DNA of 16,437 nt from Planctomycetota bacterium. Its GTDB lineage: Bacteria; Planctomycetota; MHYJ01; JACPRB01. Numbering within the stretch: position 1 is the stretch's first letter; each line of letters starts with the position of its first letter. This document shows, in pieces, positions 7,078-14,573 of this stretch. A model generated the notes under the pieces. The model had not been told where the DNA came from, did no database searches, and saw only the letters and a program-made list of their open reading frames with translations. The stretch covers positions 1-16,437 of the forward strand of contig JAHFOZ010000053.1 in assembly GCA_023261405.1 (NCBI GenBank), in the 5' to 3' direction. The position numbers were made by a program, and so were the translations under genes.

Positions 7078-9159
7078 TCAGCGGGGGCCCAGCGTCGCGA
7101 GGAAGGCCGCGAAGCCGCGCCGCACGGGCGCGGGGGCCCGCTCCAGCGCGGCCGCCGTGGTCGTGGTCGCCAGGTCCCGCCCCGCGGCGTGGAGCAGGCT
7201 CGCCCCCTGCGCCGCCACCGCATCGTCGTGGGGGGCCAGGGCCTCGATCGCCAGGGCGGTGTTGGCGATCCCCTCAAGGAGCTTCCGGGCGAGCTCCCGG
7301 GGCGGCGTGTAGACGCCGTCGCCGTCCACGTCGATCCAGACGGGGTTCGTCGAGCCGATCATGCGGGGCGTCCAGGTCTTCGACGAGGGCTGGTAGGGCC
7401 GCGCGATCGGCCACCAGGGTTCACGGACGCCCGGTCCGCTCACCACCACCACCAGGTGAGCGTCGTTCGGCGGGCGGAGGATCTTCCAGGAGAGCTTCAC
7501 CTTCTCGCCTCCGCCGCTGGCCACCGGGATCTGCTCCTCCCGGACCCTGACACTGTTCAGGAAGAGCTCCACGTGGTCGGGCTGCGCCCACGAGGGGCCG
7601 AAGATGCTGATCGCCACGTCGAGATCCCCGCCCGCGACGGAGGCCAGGTCGCCCGGCCCGGCCCGGTCATTGACCTTCACCGTCGGGAGCAGGCCGCAGC
7701 TGACCATCGAGCGGCCCTTGACCAGGCTCTCGCATGCGGCGGCGACGTCGATGGCCGCCGGGTCGGCGTCGGGGACGGCGAGGTAGGTGCGGCCCTGCCC
7801 AACGATGGAGGTGTTCACGTCGTGGCTGTCGCTCGATCCCACCCCGACGATCCGGTATCCGTGGTTGAGCAGCGCGAACCAGTCCCGGTAGGTCTGCATC
7901 GGGTCGGACCGGTGGGCGCCGGAATTGACGAGCTCAAGGGCGTCGAACGTGAACTCGCCGCCGCGTCGGTTCTCGCCGGTGACCGGGTTGAAGTTCACCG
8001 CGTCGAACGGGATGAACCTCGAGTGCAGGCCGCGGGGATGGTTGAGGATCGCCACGCGCACGCCGGGGACGGCGCGGACGGACTTCATGAGGGCGGTCCA
8101 GTCTTCCTGCTTCGCGTCGGGCACGGCGGCGCCGCGGTCCACCGGGAAGACATTGAAGTGGCCCCAGTCGGTCGTGACTTCGTTCCCGGCCACGGGGGTG
8201 AAGTGGCGGGCCATCCCGGTCCGGGTCGCGGCGGTCGCGTAGTCGGCGTGCTGGTTGTGCTCGGTGGCCACGGGAAGTTCGATCCCCTCGCCGGCGAGGG
8301 TGAGCATGCGTTCGTCGAGGGTGGAGTCGCCGTGCCCGCTCAGCTCGCGGGTGTGGACGTGCGTGTCGCAGGCTACGAGGTTGGGGGTGGAGACCTCGCG
8401 GCGGAGCTTCATGACGATCGCGCGCCGCTCGCCGGCCTTGAGGGCGAGCTTCTTCGAGTCGATCGAGTACTCGAAGCCGCGCGTGGCATGCAGCATGTAC
8501 TTACCGGCGGCCAGCGAGAAGCGGGCGTGGCCGTCGCCGGTGTAGATCACGCCGGGGCGGACGGCGAGCTTCTGTCCGGGGTCGGGGAGGAGGGGCGCGA
8601 GCGAGTTCCGGTCGTCCACGAGGGTGAGGCGGCAGGGGAGGCCGGCCTCGGTGAGGGCGTCGAACACGCGGACGTCGAGAGTGGCGTCGCCCAGGGCCTG
8701 GTCGAGCGGGCGCGGGTCGAGGCGGACCGGGCCCACGCGGATGTCCTCGGGCTCCATCGCCGGCAGGATCGAAAGGACGTTCTCATCGGCGACGAGCGCG
8801 CCGGCCGGGATGGGAAGGGCGAGGGTCAGGGGAGAGTCCTGCTTGGCGAGGAAGCCGAGGGGGCGGCCGTTCAGCCGGACGGGCCATTCGTTCCGCACGC
8901 CCTCCTGGTGGATGAAGAGGGTGGCTTCCGCGGCGTTGGGGATGGCCGCGAACTTGAGATCGAGGCGCGAGCCCCTGGGGATCAGTCCCTCGAATTCCGC
9001 CCATTCCGGCCCGGTTCCCACCCGGAGGTGATAGATTCCGGTGTCGTCCAGGATCGCAGGGGCCGCCGGCTCATGTCCCGCGCATCCCGCGAGGATGAGC
9101 GCGAGGATACAACACGCCGCTTCTTTGGGGAACAAAACACTCCGACTGATTTCCGACAT
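7078..9159 (-). CDS. CehA/McbA-type PHP-domain metallohydrolase lipoprotein
   Basis: The product is 693 residues. The N-terminus is a lipoprotein signal with lipobox LAGC (Cys26). Residues about 35-255 form beta-rich accessory domains. The PHP metallohydrolase domain starts near 260: DTHVHT (265-270), TEHN (299-302), GNE (325-327), GHF (His334), NHPRG (from His374) and SSDSHD (442-447). These are the metal-ligand motifs expected for a PHP active site, so a metal-dependent hydrolase, probably a phosphoesterase or carbamate/ester hydrolase, is likely; CehA/McbA proteins include carbamate hydrolases. The rest resembles the family's C-terminal domain, with a small extra helical end. Its ATG directly abuts the stop of the upstream gene (TAG then ATG), indicating translational coupling. 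A periplasmic, membrane-anchored location is inferred from the lipobox. The natural substrate is unknown. Confidence 0.9.
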   Translation of the reverse strand: MSEISRSVLFPKEAACCILALILAGCAGHEPAAPAILDDTGIYHLRVGTGPEWAEFEGLIPRGSRLDLKFAAIPNAAEATLFIHQEGVRNEWPVRLNGRPLGFLAKQDSPLTLALPIPAGALVADENVLSILPAMEPEDIRVGPVRLDPRPLDQALGDATLDVRVFDALTEAGLPCRLTLVDDRNSLAPLLPDPGQKLAVRPGVIYTGDGHARFSLAAGKYMLHATRGFEYSIDSKKLALKAGERRAIVMKLRREVSTPNLVACDTHVHTRELSGHGDSTLDERMLTLAGEGIELPVATEHNQHADYATAATRTGMARHFTPVAGNEVTTDWGHFNVFPVDRGAAVPDAKQEDWTALMKSVRAVPGVRVAILNHPRGLHSRFIPFDAVNFNPVTGENRRGGEFTFDALELVNSGAHRSDPMQTYRDWFALLNHGYRIVGVGSSDSHDVNTSIVGQGRTYLAVPDADPAAIDVAAACESLVKGRSMVSCGLLPTVKVNDRAGPGDLASVAGGDLDVAISIFGPSWAQPDHVELFLNSVRVREEQIPVASGGGEKVKLSWKILRPPNDAHLVVVVSGPGVREPWWPIARPYQPSSKTWTPRMIGSTNPVWIDVDGDGVYTPPRELARKLLEGIANTALAIEALAPHDDAVAAQGASLLHAAGRDLATTTTAAALERAPAPVRRGFAAFLATLGPR

Positions 9160-10515
9160 CTACGGCGCCAGCTCCAGGCGGGATTCGCCTTTGGGGAGGT
9201 CGAAGCAGACCGCCACCGAGTCGCCGTCGCGGGTCCAGGTGCCGCTCTCCAGCTTGAGGAGGCCCTGGACCTCGCGAAGGGCCACGGGCTTGTCCTGGGC
9301 CGTCAGCGTCGGAACCTTGCCGGCGACCTTGACGGTGAAGGCGGGGGCGGCGAAGGGGGCCCTGAAGGTCACCCGGTTTCCCGCCTGCTCGATCCGCGTG
9401 AGCTCCTTCGCGGCCCAGTAGCGGCCGATCTCGCTGAACTTCATCCAGACCAGGTTGTCATAGGCCGCCTGGAGCCGCTTCACGATCCCCTGGAAGATCT
9501 TGAAGCCCACCTCCTCGCCGTTGAAGTAGAGGCCCGGCCAGTGGCAGACGAGCACCGCCGGCTCGCCCTTGGCGATGACCTGCGGGAGCCGGCCGCCCTT
9601 CAGGTCTTCCGTGATGAACTTGTCCACCGAGCCGGCCTCGAGGCCGTCCCAGCCGCCGAACCAGTCGCCCGTGCAGCCGATGATCGAGATCACGCACTTT
9701 GGGTCGGGGCCGTCGAGGCCGGAGGCGCAGAGCACCTCGGGGGCCACGCTGCGCTGGTCCGTGTGGACCTTCTTCAGATAGAAGGGGATCTCGGTCTTGT
9801 AGACGTCGCGGCAGGCCTGCAGGACCGCCTCGGAGTAGGCGGGCAGCGACTGCCCCCCGAAGCCGCCCGGGCAGGTCACGCCCTGGCACTCGAGGCCCGC
9901 GTCCCGCACCGCGCGCAGCGCGTAGGCGCAGTAGTCGGCCAGCTGGTCGGCCGACTTCCCCTTGCTCCACCAGTTCTCCATGTGCTCGATCGTGTAGTCG
10001 GCGTGCGCCTTCCCGGTCTTCGTGTCGATCATCCGCGTGTGGGTGACCATCTCCGGGGTGAGGTCCCAGTCCGGGGCGATGAACTCCCGGACGACCTGAA
10101 GGCTTTCGTCGAGCTCCTTCCGCGTCCAGCCGGGGATCTCGCGGTCGATCCACCCGACGCAGGCGGGATAGGGGATCATGCTGTACTTGCCCTTCACCCC
10201 GTTTTCGCGGCACCAGCCCGCGAACTTACGGACGAACGCGTCGGGGATCTCGCGCGGGAGCTTCCGCCAGTCCTGCGTGAACTGCTTCGGATTGACGTGC
10301 GCGAACTGCGGGATGCAGAAGTGCGCGAGGTTGACGAGGGCCGTGGAGTCGTCCACCAGGAGGCTCATCGGGACGCGGCCGCGCGGATTGAGCACCTGCA
10401 CGCCCGCCGCCTGCGGGGGTCGGTCGCCCTTCGGTGCGGCCGCCTGCGCGGAGAGGAGCCCGGGCGCCAGCCCGGCTGCGGCGGTGGCGCCCAGAAACTC
10501 GCGTCGCGTCAGCAT
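9160..10515 (-). CDS. Tat-exported protein of unknown function, possible deacetylase-like barrel
   Basis: The product is 451 residues. TRREFLGA at 3-10 plus a hydrophobic Ala/Leu stretch ending LLSAQA is a twin-arginine signal, so it is folded in the cytoplasm and exported. The body alternates strands and helices as in a TIM or deacetylase-like barrel: PMSLLVDDST (49-58, with an Asp pair on the first strand), GKYSMIPYP (109-117), EMVTHTRMID (155-164) and AVLVCHWPGLYF late in the domain. The first-strand Asp pair and later His residues recall NodB-type polysaccharide deacetylases, but the canonical HxxxH motif is not seen, so this is only a suggestion. The C-terminal 80 residues look like a small beta domain. 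AGGGAGG lies five bases before the ATG. It is the middle gene of a three-gene minus-strand operon, 10 bases after the MetE-like gene. Confidence 0.85.
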   Translation of the reverse strand: MLTRREFLGATAAAGLAPGLLSAQAAAPKGDRPPQAAGVQVLNPRGRVPMSLLVDDSTALVNLAHFCIPQFAHVNPKQFTQDWRKLPREIPDAFVRKFAGWCRENGVKGKYSMIPYPACVGWIDREIPGWTRKELDESLQVVREFIAPDWDLTPEMVTHTRMIDTKTGKAHADYTIEHMENWWSKGKSADQLADYCAYALRAVRDAGLECQGVTCPGGFGGQSLPAYSEAVLQACRDVYKTEIPFYLKKVHTDQRSVAPEVLCASGLDGPDPKCVISIIGCTGDWFGGWDGLEAGSVDKFITEDLKGGRLPQVIAKGEPAVLVCHWPGLYFNGEEVGFKIFQGIVKRLQAAYDNLVWMKFSEIGRYWAAKELTRIEQAGNRVTFRAPFAAPAFTVKVAGKVPTLTAQDKPVALREVQGLLKLESGTWTRDGDSVAVCFDLPKGESRLELAP

Positions 10516-10525
10516 CGCGGCCTCC

Positions 10526-11551
10526 CTATTTCCTCTGTCCCAAGTACCGGTTCCGCCCCTCGACCAGCGCGCGCATCTTACGATCGGCCACCGAGCGTGT
10601 GAGCATCCAGAAGCCGCAGTCGGGATGCACCCAGCGCACGCGGTCCGGTCCCAGCACGTGGACGGCCTTCTCGATCGTGCGGGCGACGGCGTCGGGCGTC
10701 TCGATCTCGTTGTCCTTGATGTCGATCACCCCGAGCCCCAGCGCGATGGACGGCTTCAGGTCGCGGAACGCCTCGATCTCGTCCAGGCCGCGGCGCGCGA
10801 ACTCGAGGACCACGTGGTCGCACTCGAGGGCGTTGAAGAACGGCATCAGGCTCTTGTAGAAGCCCTTCTGGATCGTCTGCCCGCCGTAGTTCCCGAAGCA
10901 GAGATGGACCGCCTTGTGGCCCCGGCCGCCGCTCAGGACCCGGTTGATCGCCTCCGCCGCCCACGGGCCGTCCTCGGGGGAACCCGGCAGGTTCGCCTCG
11001 TCCACCTGGAGGACGCTCGCGTCGATCCCCTCCAGCTGCTTGCGGAGCACGTCCGCGATCGCCATCGTGAGCGCGCGCCGATCGTGGTAGTGGCGGTCGA
11101 GGAGCGTCTTCACGAGCATGTAGGGGCTCGTCACCGTGAACTTGGTGAGCTGCGCGGAGACCTCCTTGAGGGTCGCGTACGCCCCCGCGAGGTTCATGGT
11201 CCCCTCGCCGATCGGCCCGCGCACGACGCCCGCGGGCGCGGTGCGGAACTTCATCCCGGGGAGCGAGCGGAACTGTTCGATCTCGGCGCGGCTGCACGTG
11301 CTGGAGACGCCCTCGAGGGGGTGGACGAAGTACTCGATCATCCCGTTCGTCTCTGGATGATTGACATCGAAGCGCGAGAGCTCGCCGTCGGAGACCACGT
11401 CGATCCCGGCGAGCTCCTGGGTGCGCACCACGACCATGATCGCGTCGCGGAGGGCGGGGGTGGTGGGGAGCGCCTGCAGCCAGGGGGGGACGGGGTAGCT
11501 GCCGACGACGGTGGTGCGGATGCCGTGGTCCTTGTGCATGGGTTCATGCAT
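10526..11551 (-). CDS. Cobalamin-independent methionine synthase (MetE) C-terminal-domain protein
   Basis: With the ATG at 11549-11551 (GGGG nine bases upstream) the product is 341 residues; GTG at 11564-11566 or ATG at 11537-11539 are alternatives. It corresponds to the catalytic half of MetE only, without the N-terminal domain of the usual 750-residue enzyme. TTVVGSYP opens the barrel and DGE (55-57) and QVDE (182-185) follow. The four zinc ligands of MetE can be placed: His216 and Cys218 in AVHLCFGNY, Glu250 in HVVLEF and Cys312 in HPDCGFW. It should therefore bind zinc and activate a thiol such as homocysteine; the methyl donor may be a corrinoid protein or a folate, which sequence cannot settle. 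There is no export signal, unlike its two operon partners. It is the first gene of the minus-strand operon. Confidence 0.9.
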   Translation of the reverse strand: MHEPMHKDHGIRTTVVGSYPVPPWLQALPTTPALRDAIMVVVRTQELAGIDVVSDGELSRFDVNHPETNGMIEYFVHPLEGVSSTCSRAEIEQFRSLPGMKFRTAPAGVVRGPIGEGTMNLAGAYATLKEVSAQLTKFTVTSPYMLVKTLLDRHYHDRRALTMAIADVLRKQLEGIDASVLQVDEANLPGSPEDGPWAAEAINRVLSGGRGHKAVHLCFGNYGGQTIQKGFYKSLMPFFNALECDHVVLEFARRGLDEIEAFRDLKPSIALGLGVIDIKDNEIETPDAVARTIEKAVHVLGPDRVRWVHPDCGFWMLTRSVADRKMRALVEGRNRYLGQRK

Positions 11552-11600
11552 ACGAGAAATCCCCACGCCTTGCCAGAATTACTGTTTAATCAGGGTGGGA
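11552..11600. promoter_or_regulatory. Divergent intergenic region
   Basis: These 49 bases separate the divergent MetE-like and DUF6528-like genes and must hold both promoters if each has its own. They are the only AT-rich patch nearby (11577-11590), with a short ATTA-CTGTT-TAAT inverted repeat. No well-spaced -35/-10 pair is convincing on either strand. Confidence 0.3.
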
Positions 11601-12518
11601 ATGCGATCCAGATCTCGAATCGGCCTTGAGGCCGTCTTCCTCGCGTGGCTCGCCTCCTGCGCCCAGGCGCCGGCGGGGCGCGCCGCGAACGAACTCCTTT
11701 GCTGCGGGGCGGGCGAGGTCTTCATCCTCGACGTCTCCGATCCCGCCACGCCGCGCAAGGTCTGGGGCTGGATGGCGGCCGACCGCGCGGACCTCCCCGA
11801 GCCGCTCCGGAAGCAGTTCGGAAGCACCGACGAGTGCAAGCCGGTGGAGGGGGGCGCGAAGATCCTGGTCACGTCCTCGGGCGGCGGCGTGGCGCTCGTG
11901 GAGCGGGCGTCGGGACGCGTCCTCTTTCACGCCTCGGTCCGGAACGCCCACTCGGCCGAGCTGCTGCCGCGCGGCCGCGTCGCGGTCGCCGGGTCGACCG
12001 GCGAGGGCGGGAACCGCCTGGTCCTCTTCGATCTCTCGGAGAGCGGGAAGCCGCTCTGGCACGACGGGTTCCCCTGGGCTCACGGAGCGGTCTGGGACGA
12101 GGCGCGCGGCCTCCTCTGGGCGCTCGGCGAGAAGGAGCTGCGGGCCTACCGGCTGAAAGACTGGGAGACGGCCTCGCCCTCGCTGGTCCGCGCGGAGACG
12201 CACCCGCTCCCGGGCGACAGCGGCCACGAGCTCCGGCCGGTCCCCGGGGCCGCGACGCTGATCGTGACGGCGAACCCCGGCGTGTGGCTCTTCGACCGCG
12301 ACCGGAAGACGTTCGCGCCGCACCCGGTCCTGGGCGGCCTGGCGGGCGTCAAGTCCGTGGACATCCACCCGGCGACGGGCCGCACGGCGTACACGAAGGC
12401 CGACACGAGCTGGTGGACGGAGCGGGTGCGCTTCCTCGGCCCCGCGGGCGAGGTCGTCCTGCCGGGCGAGCGGCTCTACAAGGTGCGCTGGAACTCCGGA
12501 ATACAAGGGGCCCCTTGA
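11601..12518 (+). CDS. DUF6528-like beta-propeller lipoprotein
   Basis: The ATG at 11601 is chosen because it lies just outside the divergent gene, has AGGGTGGGA immediately upstream and yields a proper lipoprotein signal: Arg-rich start, hydrophobic core and lipobox LASC (Cys20). The mature part is a chain of beta-strand repeats typical of a propeller: ELLCCGAGEVFILDVSD, STDECKP (75-81), GGAKILVTSSGGGVALVE, NAHSAELLPRGRVAVAGS, GHELRPVPGA and AGVKSVDIHP. I associate this pattern, especially 'NELLCCG' and 'TDECKPVEGG', with the DUF6528 family; that is recall, not a search. No catalytic motif is visible, so a binding or sensing role at the membrane is likely. The length of 305 residues fits a single propeller. 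It is transcribed away from the metabolic operon, and its stop precedes the AT-rich promoter of the next unit. Confidence 0.82.
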   Translation: MRSRSRIGLEAVFLAWLASCAQAPAGRAANELLCCGAGEVFILDVSDPATPRKVWGWMAADRADLPEPLRKQFGSTDECKPVEGGAKILVTSSGGGVALVERASGRVLFHASVRNAHSAELLPRGRVAVAGSTGEGGNRLVLFDLSESGKPLWHDGFPWAHGAVWDEARGLLWALGEKELRAYRLKDWETASPSLVRAETHPLPGDSGHELRPVPGAATLIVTANPGVWLFDRDRKTFAPHPVLGGLAGVKSVDIHPATGRTAYTKADTSWWTERVRFLGPAGEVVLPGERLYKVRWNSGIQGAP

Positions 12519-12522
12519 AATT

Positions 12523-12555
12523 ATAGTTGCACCTATTGATCTTAGGTGCTACTAT
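12523..12555 (+). promoter_or_regulatory. Sigma-70-like promoter overlapped by a 13-bp inverted repeat (operator)
   Basis: ATAGTTGCACCTA (12523-12535) and TAGGTGCTACTAT (12543-12555) are reverse complements at 12 of 13 positions around a 7-base centre. Inside them lie TTGCAC (12527-12532) and TACTAT (12550-12555), separated by exactly 17 bases: a good -35/-10 pair. Each half-site therefore contains one promoter element, the arrangement of an operator bound by a dimer that blocks RNA polymerase. The patch is AT-rich in a very GC-rich setting. The regulator encoded just downstream is the natural candidate to bind it. Confidence 0.72.
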
Positions 12556-12561
12556 GGGGTC

Positions 12562-13665
12562 GTGAAAACGGGCCCCGGCCTTGGAGGGATGCCCCCGCCG
12601 AAGGGGGGCTTCGAGCCCCGGGAGGGCTCGGCCAACGAGTTCCGGAGCCGGGACGGGCGGCGGCTCCTGGACGTCCAGCTCCGGCCCCAGGGAGTCCGGG
12701 ACCTGCACGCCTCGTTCCTGAAGACGGCGCAGGAGGCCGCCCGCGACAAGAGGGTCGCCCGGGCGATCCTGGCCGCCTGGATGCCGCGCCCCACGGACGA
12801 GCGGATCGTCCGCGAGTGGCGGGAGACCCTGGAGCTGCTCAAGCCCTCGATCGCGGAGCGGATAGCCCTGGTCATCGTGCGGAAGGACGCGTGCCGTCCC
12901 CTGCCCGAGGACCGGGAGCTGCGCGATCTGGGTGAGAGCCTCCGGGGCCGGCTCGGGCGTCTCGACGTCCCGTCCCGGGGATCGAGACCGGGGCCTTCGC
13001 CGGCTTTCTTCGAGGTCTTCAAGGTCCTGCTCCATCAGTGGATGCTCGGGAGGGGCCCGATCGCCATCGGCGAGCTGATGAGGCGGACGGGCTCGTCCTA
13101 TCCGACGGTGGCGGAGGCGCTGCGACGGCTGGAAGCTACGCAGGAGGTTTCGCGCCGCTCCAACCGGAGCGTGCAGCTGTCGCGTTTTCCGGAGCGAACC
13201 TGGCCGGAGATCCTGGCCCTGTCCGGATCATTCCGCCGGACGCGGTACTATGCCGATCCGTCGGGGCGTCCGCCCGATCCCCAGGCCCTGTATCGCCGCC
13301 TGCAGGGGATGCCGCGCGGTCCGGTTGCGGTCGGGGGCGTCCAGGCCGGGAGGCATTGGGATCCGGACTTCGACCTCAACGGTCTCCCGAGGCTGGATCT
13401 CAGCGTCCATATGCCGTCCGGCTCGGGCGACCTGGGCTTCCTGGAGCGCCTGGATTCCGCGCTCCGGAAGGTTGAGCCCGGGGCGAGGGGCGTCGTGGTC
13501 GCGATCCACCCCCTGCTGCGGGCGGACCCCGGCTTCGAGAAGGACCCGAAGGGGAGGGTCGACTGGGCCGATCCCGTGGAGACCGTGCTCGATCTGCACG
13601 AGCTCCGCCTCGTGGAGCAGGCCGAGGACCTGATCCGGCGACTGTCGGGGACTCCCGCGCGATGA
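12562..13665 (+). CDS. Winged-helix AbiEi-like regulator/antitoxin with extra N-terminal domain
   Basis: The product is 367 residues from GTG 12562, which lies seven bases after the -10 box, so the mRNA would be leaderless; the in-frame ATG at 12589 abuts a GGAGGG and is the alternative. Residues about 25-130 form an N-terminal domain I do not recognise (LLDVQLRPQG, ILAAWMPRPTDERIV, ALVIVRKDACRPLP). Residues about 148-205 form a winged helix (IAIGELMRRTGSSYPTVAEA then LRRLEATQEVSRR). Residues about 215-362 resemble the C-terminal domain of AbiEi antitoxins, ending DWADPVETVLDLHELRLVEQ with a final AEDL helix. The overlap with the nucleotidyltransferase gene by ATGA and the inverted-repeat promoter support a type IV toxin-antitoxin role: autorepression plus neutralisation of the partner. 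AbiEi similarity is inferred from pattern and context. Confidence 0.8.
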   Translation: MKTGPGLGGMPPPKGGFEPREGSANEFRSRDGRRLLDVQLRPQGVRDLHASFLKTAQEAARDKRVARAILAAWMPRPTDERIVREWRETLELLKPSIAERIALVIVRKDACRPLPEDRELRDLGESLRGRLGRLDVPSRGSRPGPSPAFFEVFKVLLHQWMLGRGPIAIGELMRRTGSSYPTVAEALRRLEATQEVSRRSNRSVQLSRFPERTWPEILALSGSFRRTRYYADPSGRPPDPQALYRRLQGMPRGPVAVGGVQAGRHWDPDFDLNGLPRLDLSVHMPSGSGDLGFLERLDSALRKVEPGARGVVVAIHPLLRADPGFEKDPKGRVDWADPVETVLDLHELRLVEQAEDLIRRLSGTPAR

Positions 13666-14573
13666 GCGCCCTGGATCCACGGAAACTTTTCCGCCGTCTC
13701 GCCGAGGACATCCCCAAGCCGCTGCAGCGGCATCTCTTCGTCGTGGGGAGCCTCGCGGCGGCCTATCATTTCCGGGCGGAGCTGGAGCGCCGCGCCGTGA
13801 ACACGAAGGACGCGGACGTCGTCGTCTACCCCGCGGGCAACGTGGGGTCGGCGAAGGCGCTGGCCCTCCGGCTGCTGGACCTGGGGTGGACGCGCACCGC
13901 GAAGTGCTTCCCCGCGGCGGCGCGCTCGCCGGCCGACGGGCTCCGCGCCTTCCGCCTGAACCCGCCTAAGTCCCGCGACTACTTCATCGAGCTTCTCGGG
14001 GTCCCCGCGACGGGGCAGTGGAAGAAGGTCGTCTGGGTGCCGGTCCGCCTCCCCGACGGCTGGTACGGGGTCGGCTGTCACCGCTTCATGAGGCTGGCTT
14101 CGTTCAGGCGGCTTCGGTCCGCCGAGGGACTCGAGTACGCCTCTCCCTCGATGATGGCGCTGGCGAATCTCCTCTCTCATCCGGACCTCGGGCGGCAGCG
14201 GATGAGCGATCCGGTCGGGGGCAGGAAGCTGCTCCGCTCGGCCAAGGACCTGGGCCGCGTGTTGGCGCTGGCCTGGTTGTCGGGCCGCGAGTCCGCCGCG
14301 GGGTGGCTGGAGGACTGGCAGGCGGGCCTTCGCCAATGCTTTCCGGCGCGCTGGCGCACGCTGGCGGCGCGCGCCGGTTCGGGATTGCAGGCGCTCCTCG
14401 ATGATCGTGAGGCGCTCGACGAGGCCGTCGTGACCACGGAGGTCGGCCTCCTGAACGGTCGGGGCGTTGACGCCGAAAACCTGCGGGCCGTGGGACTTCA
14501 GCTCACGGCGGATGTCCTGCGCCCGCTGGCCGAACGGGCTCGGAGGCCCGGAGGCGTGCCCCGCACCGGTTAG
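13662..14573 (+). CDS. Nucleotidyltransferase-fold protein, AbiEii-like toxin candidate
   Basis: The product is 303 residues; its ATG overlaps the previous stop (ATGA). The N-terminal half has the nucleotidyltransferase signature: HLFVVGS with Gly29-Ser30, a helix, then NTKDADVVVYP giving Asp50-x-Asp52, and a later strand DYFIELLG with Glu110 as the probable third carboxylate. These would bind Mg-NTP. The C-terminal half is helical: YASPSMMALANLLSHP (159-174), then RSAKDLGRVLALAWL (192-206), resembling the Lys/Arg-Asp-Leu helix of AbiEii-type and related minimal nucleotidyltransferases. Known AbiEii/MenT toxins transfer nucleotides to RNA, often tRNA; the target here is unknown. A non-toxin NTase such as a GSU2403- or DUF6036-like protein is the main alternative. 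Its 3' end overlaps the convergent membrane-protein gene by four bases. Confidence 0.82.
   Translation: MSALDPRKLFRRLAEDIPKPLQRHLFVVGSLAAAYHFRAELERRAVNTKDADVVVYPAGNVGSAKALALRLLDLGWTRTAKCFPAAARSPADGLRAFRLNPPKSRDYFIELLGVPATGQWKKVVWVPVRLPDGWYGVGCHRFMRLASFRRLRSAEGLEYASPSMMALANLLSHPDLGRQRMSDPVGGRKLLRSAKDLGRVLALAWLSGRESAAGWLEDWQAGLRQCFPARWRTLAARAGSGLQALLDDREALDEAVVTTEVGLLNGRGVDAENLRAVGLQLTADVLRPLAERARRPGGVPRTG

Noticed and set aside
6325..10602. A 1425-codon open frame on the plus strand covering parts of five genes.
   Set aside because: It lies out of frame with the ThuA gene and antisense to three genes with clear domains. Its composition is Arg/Gly/Ala/Val-rich, as expected when high-GC coding DNA is read in another frame, so stops are simply rare.
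12523..12555. Reading the inverted repeat as an intrinsic terminator of the DUF6528-like gene.
   Set aside because: The arms are not GC-rich, no T-run follows, and a correctly spaced -35/-10 pair lies inside, which fits an operator-promoter better.
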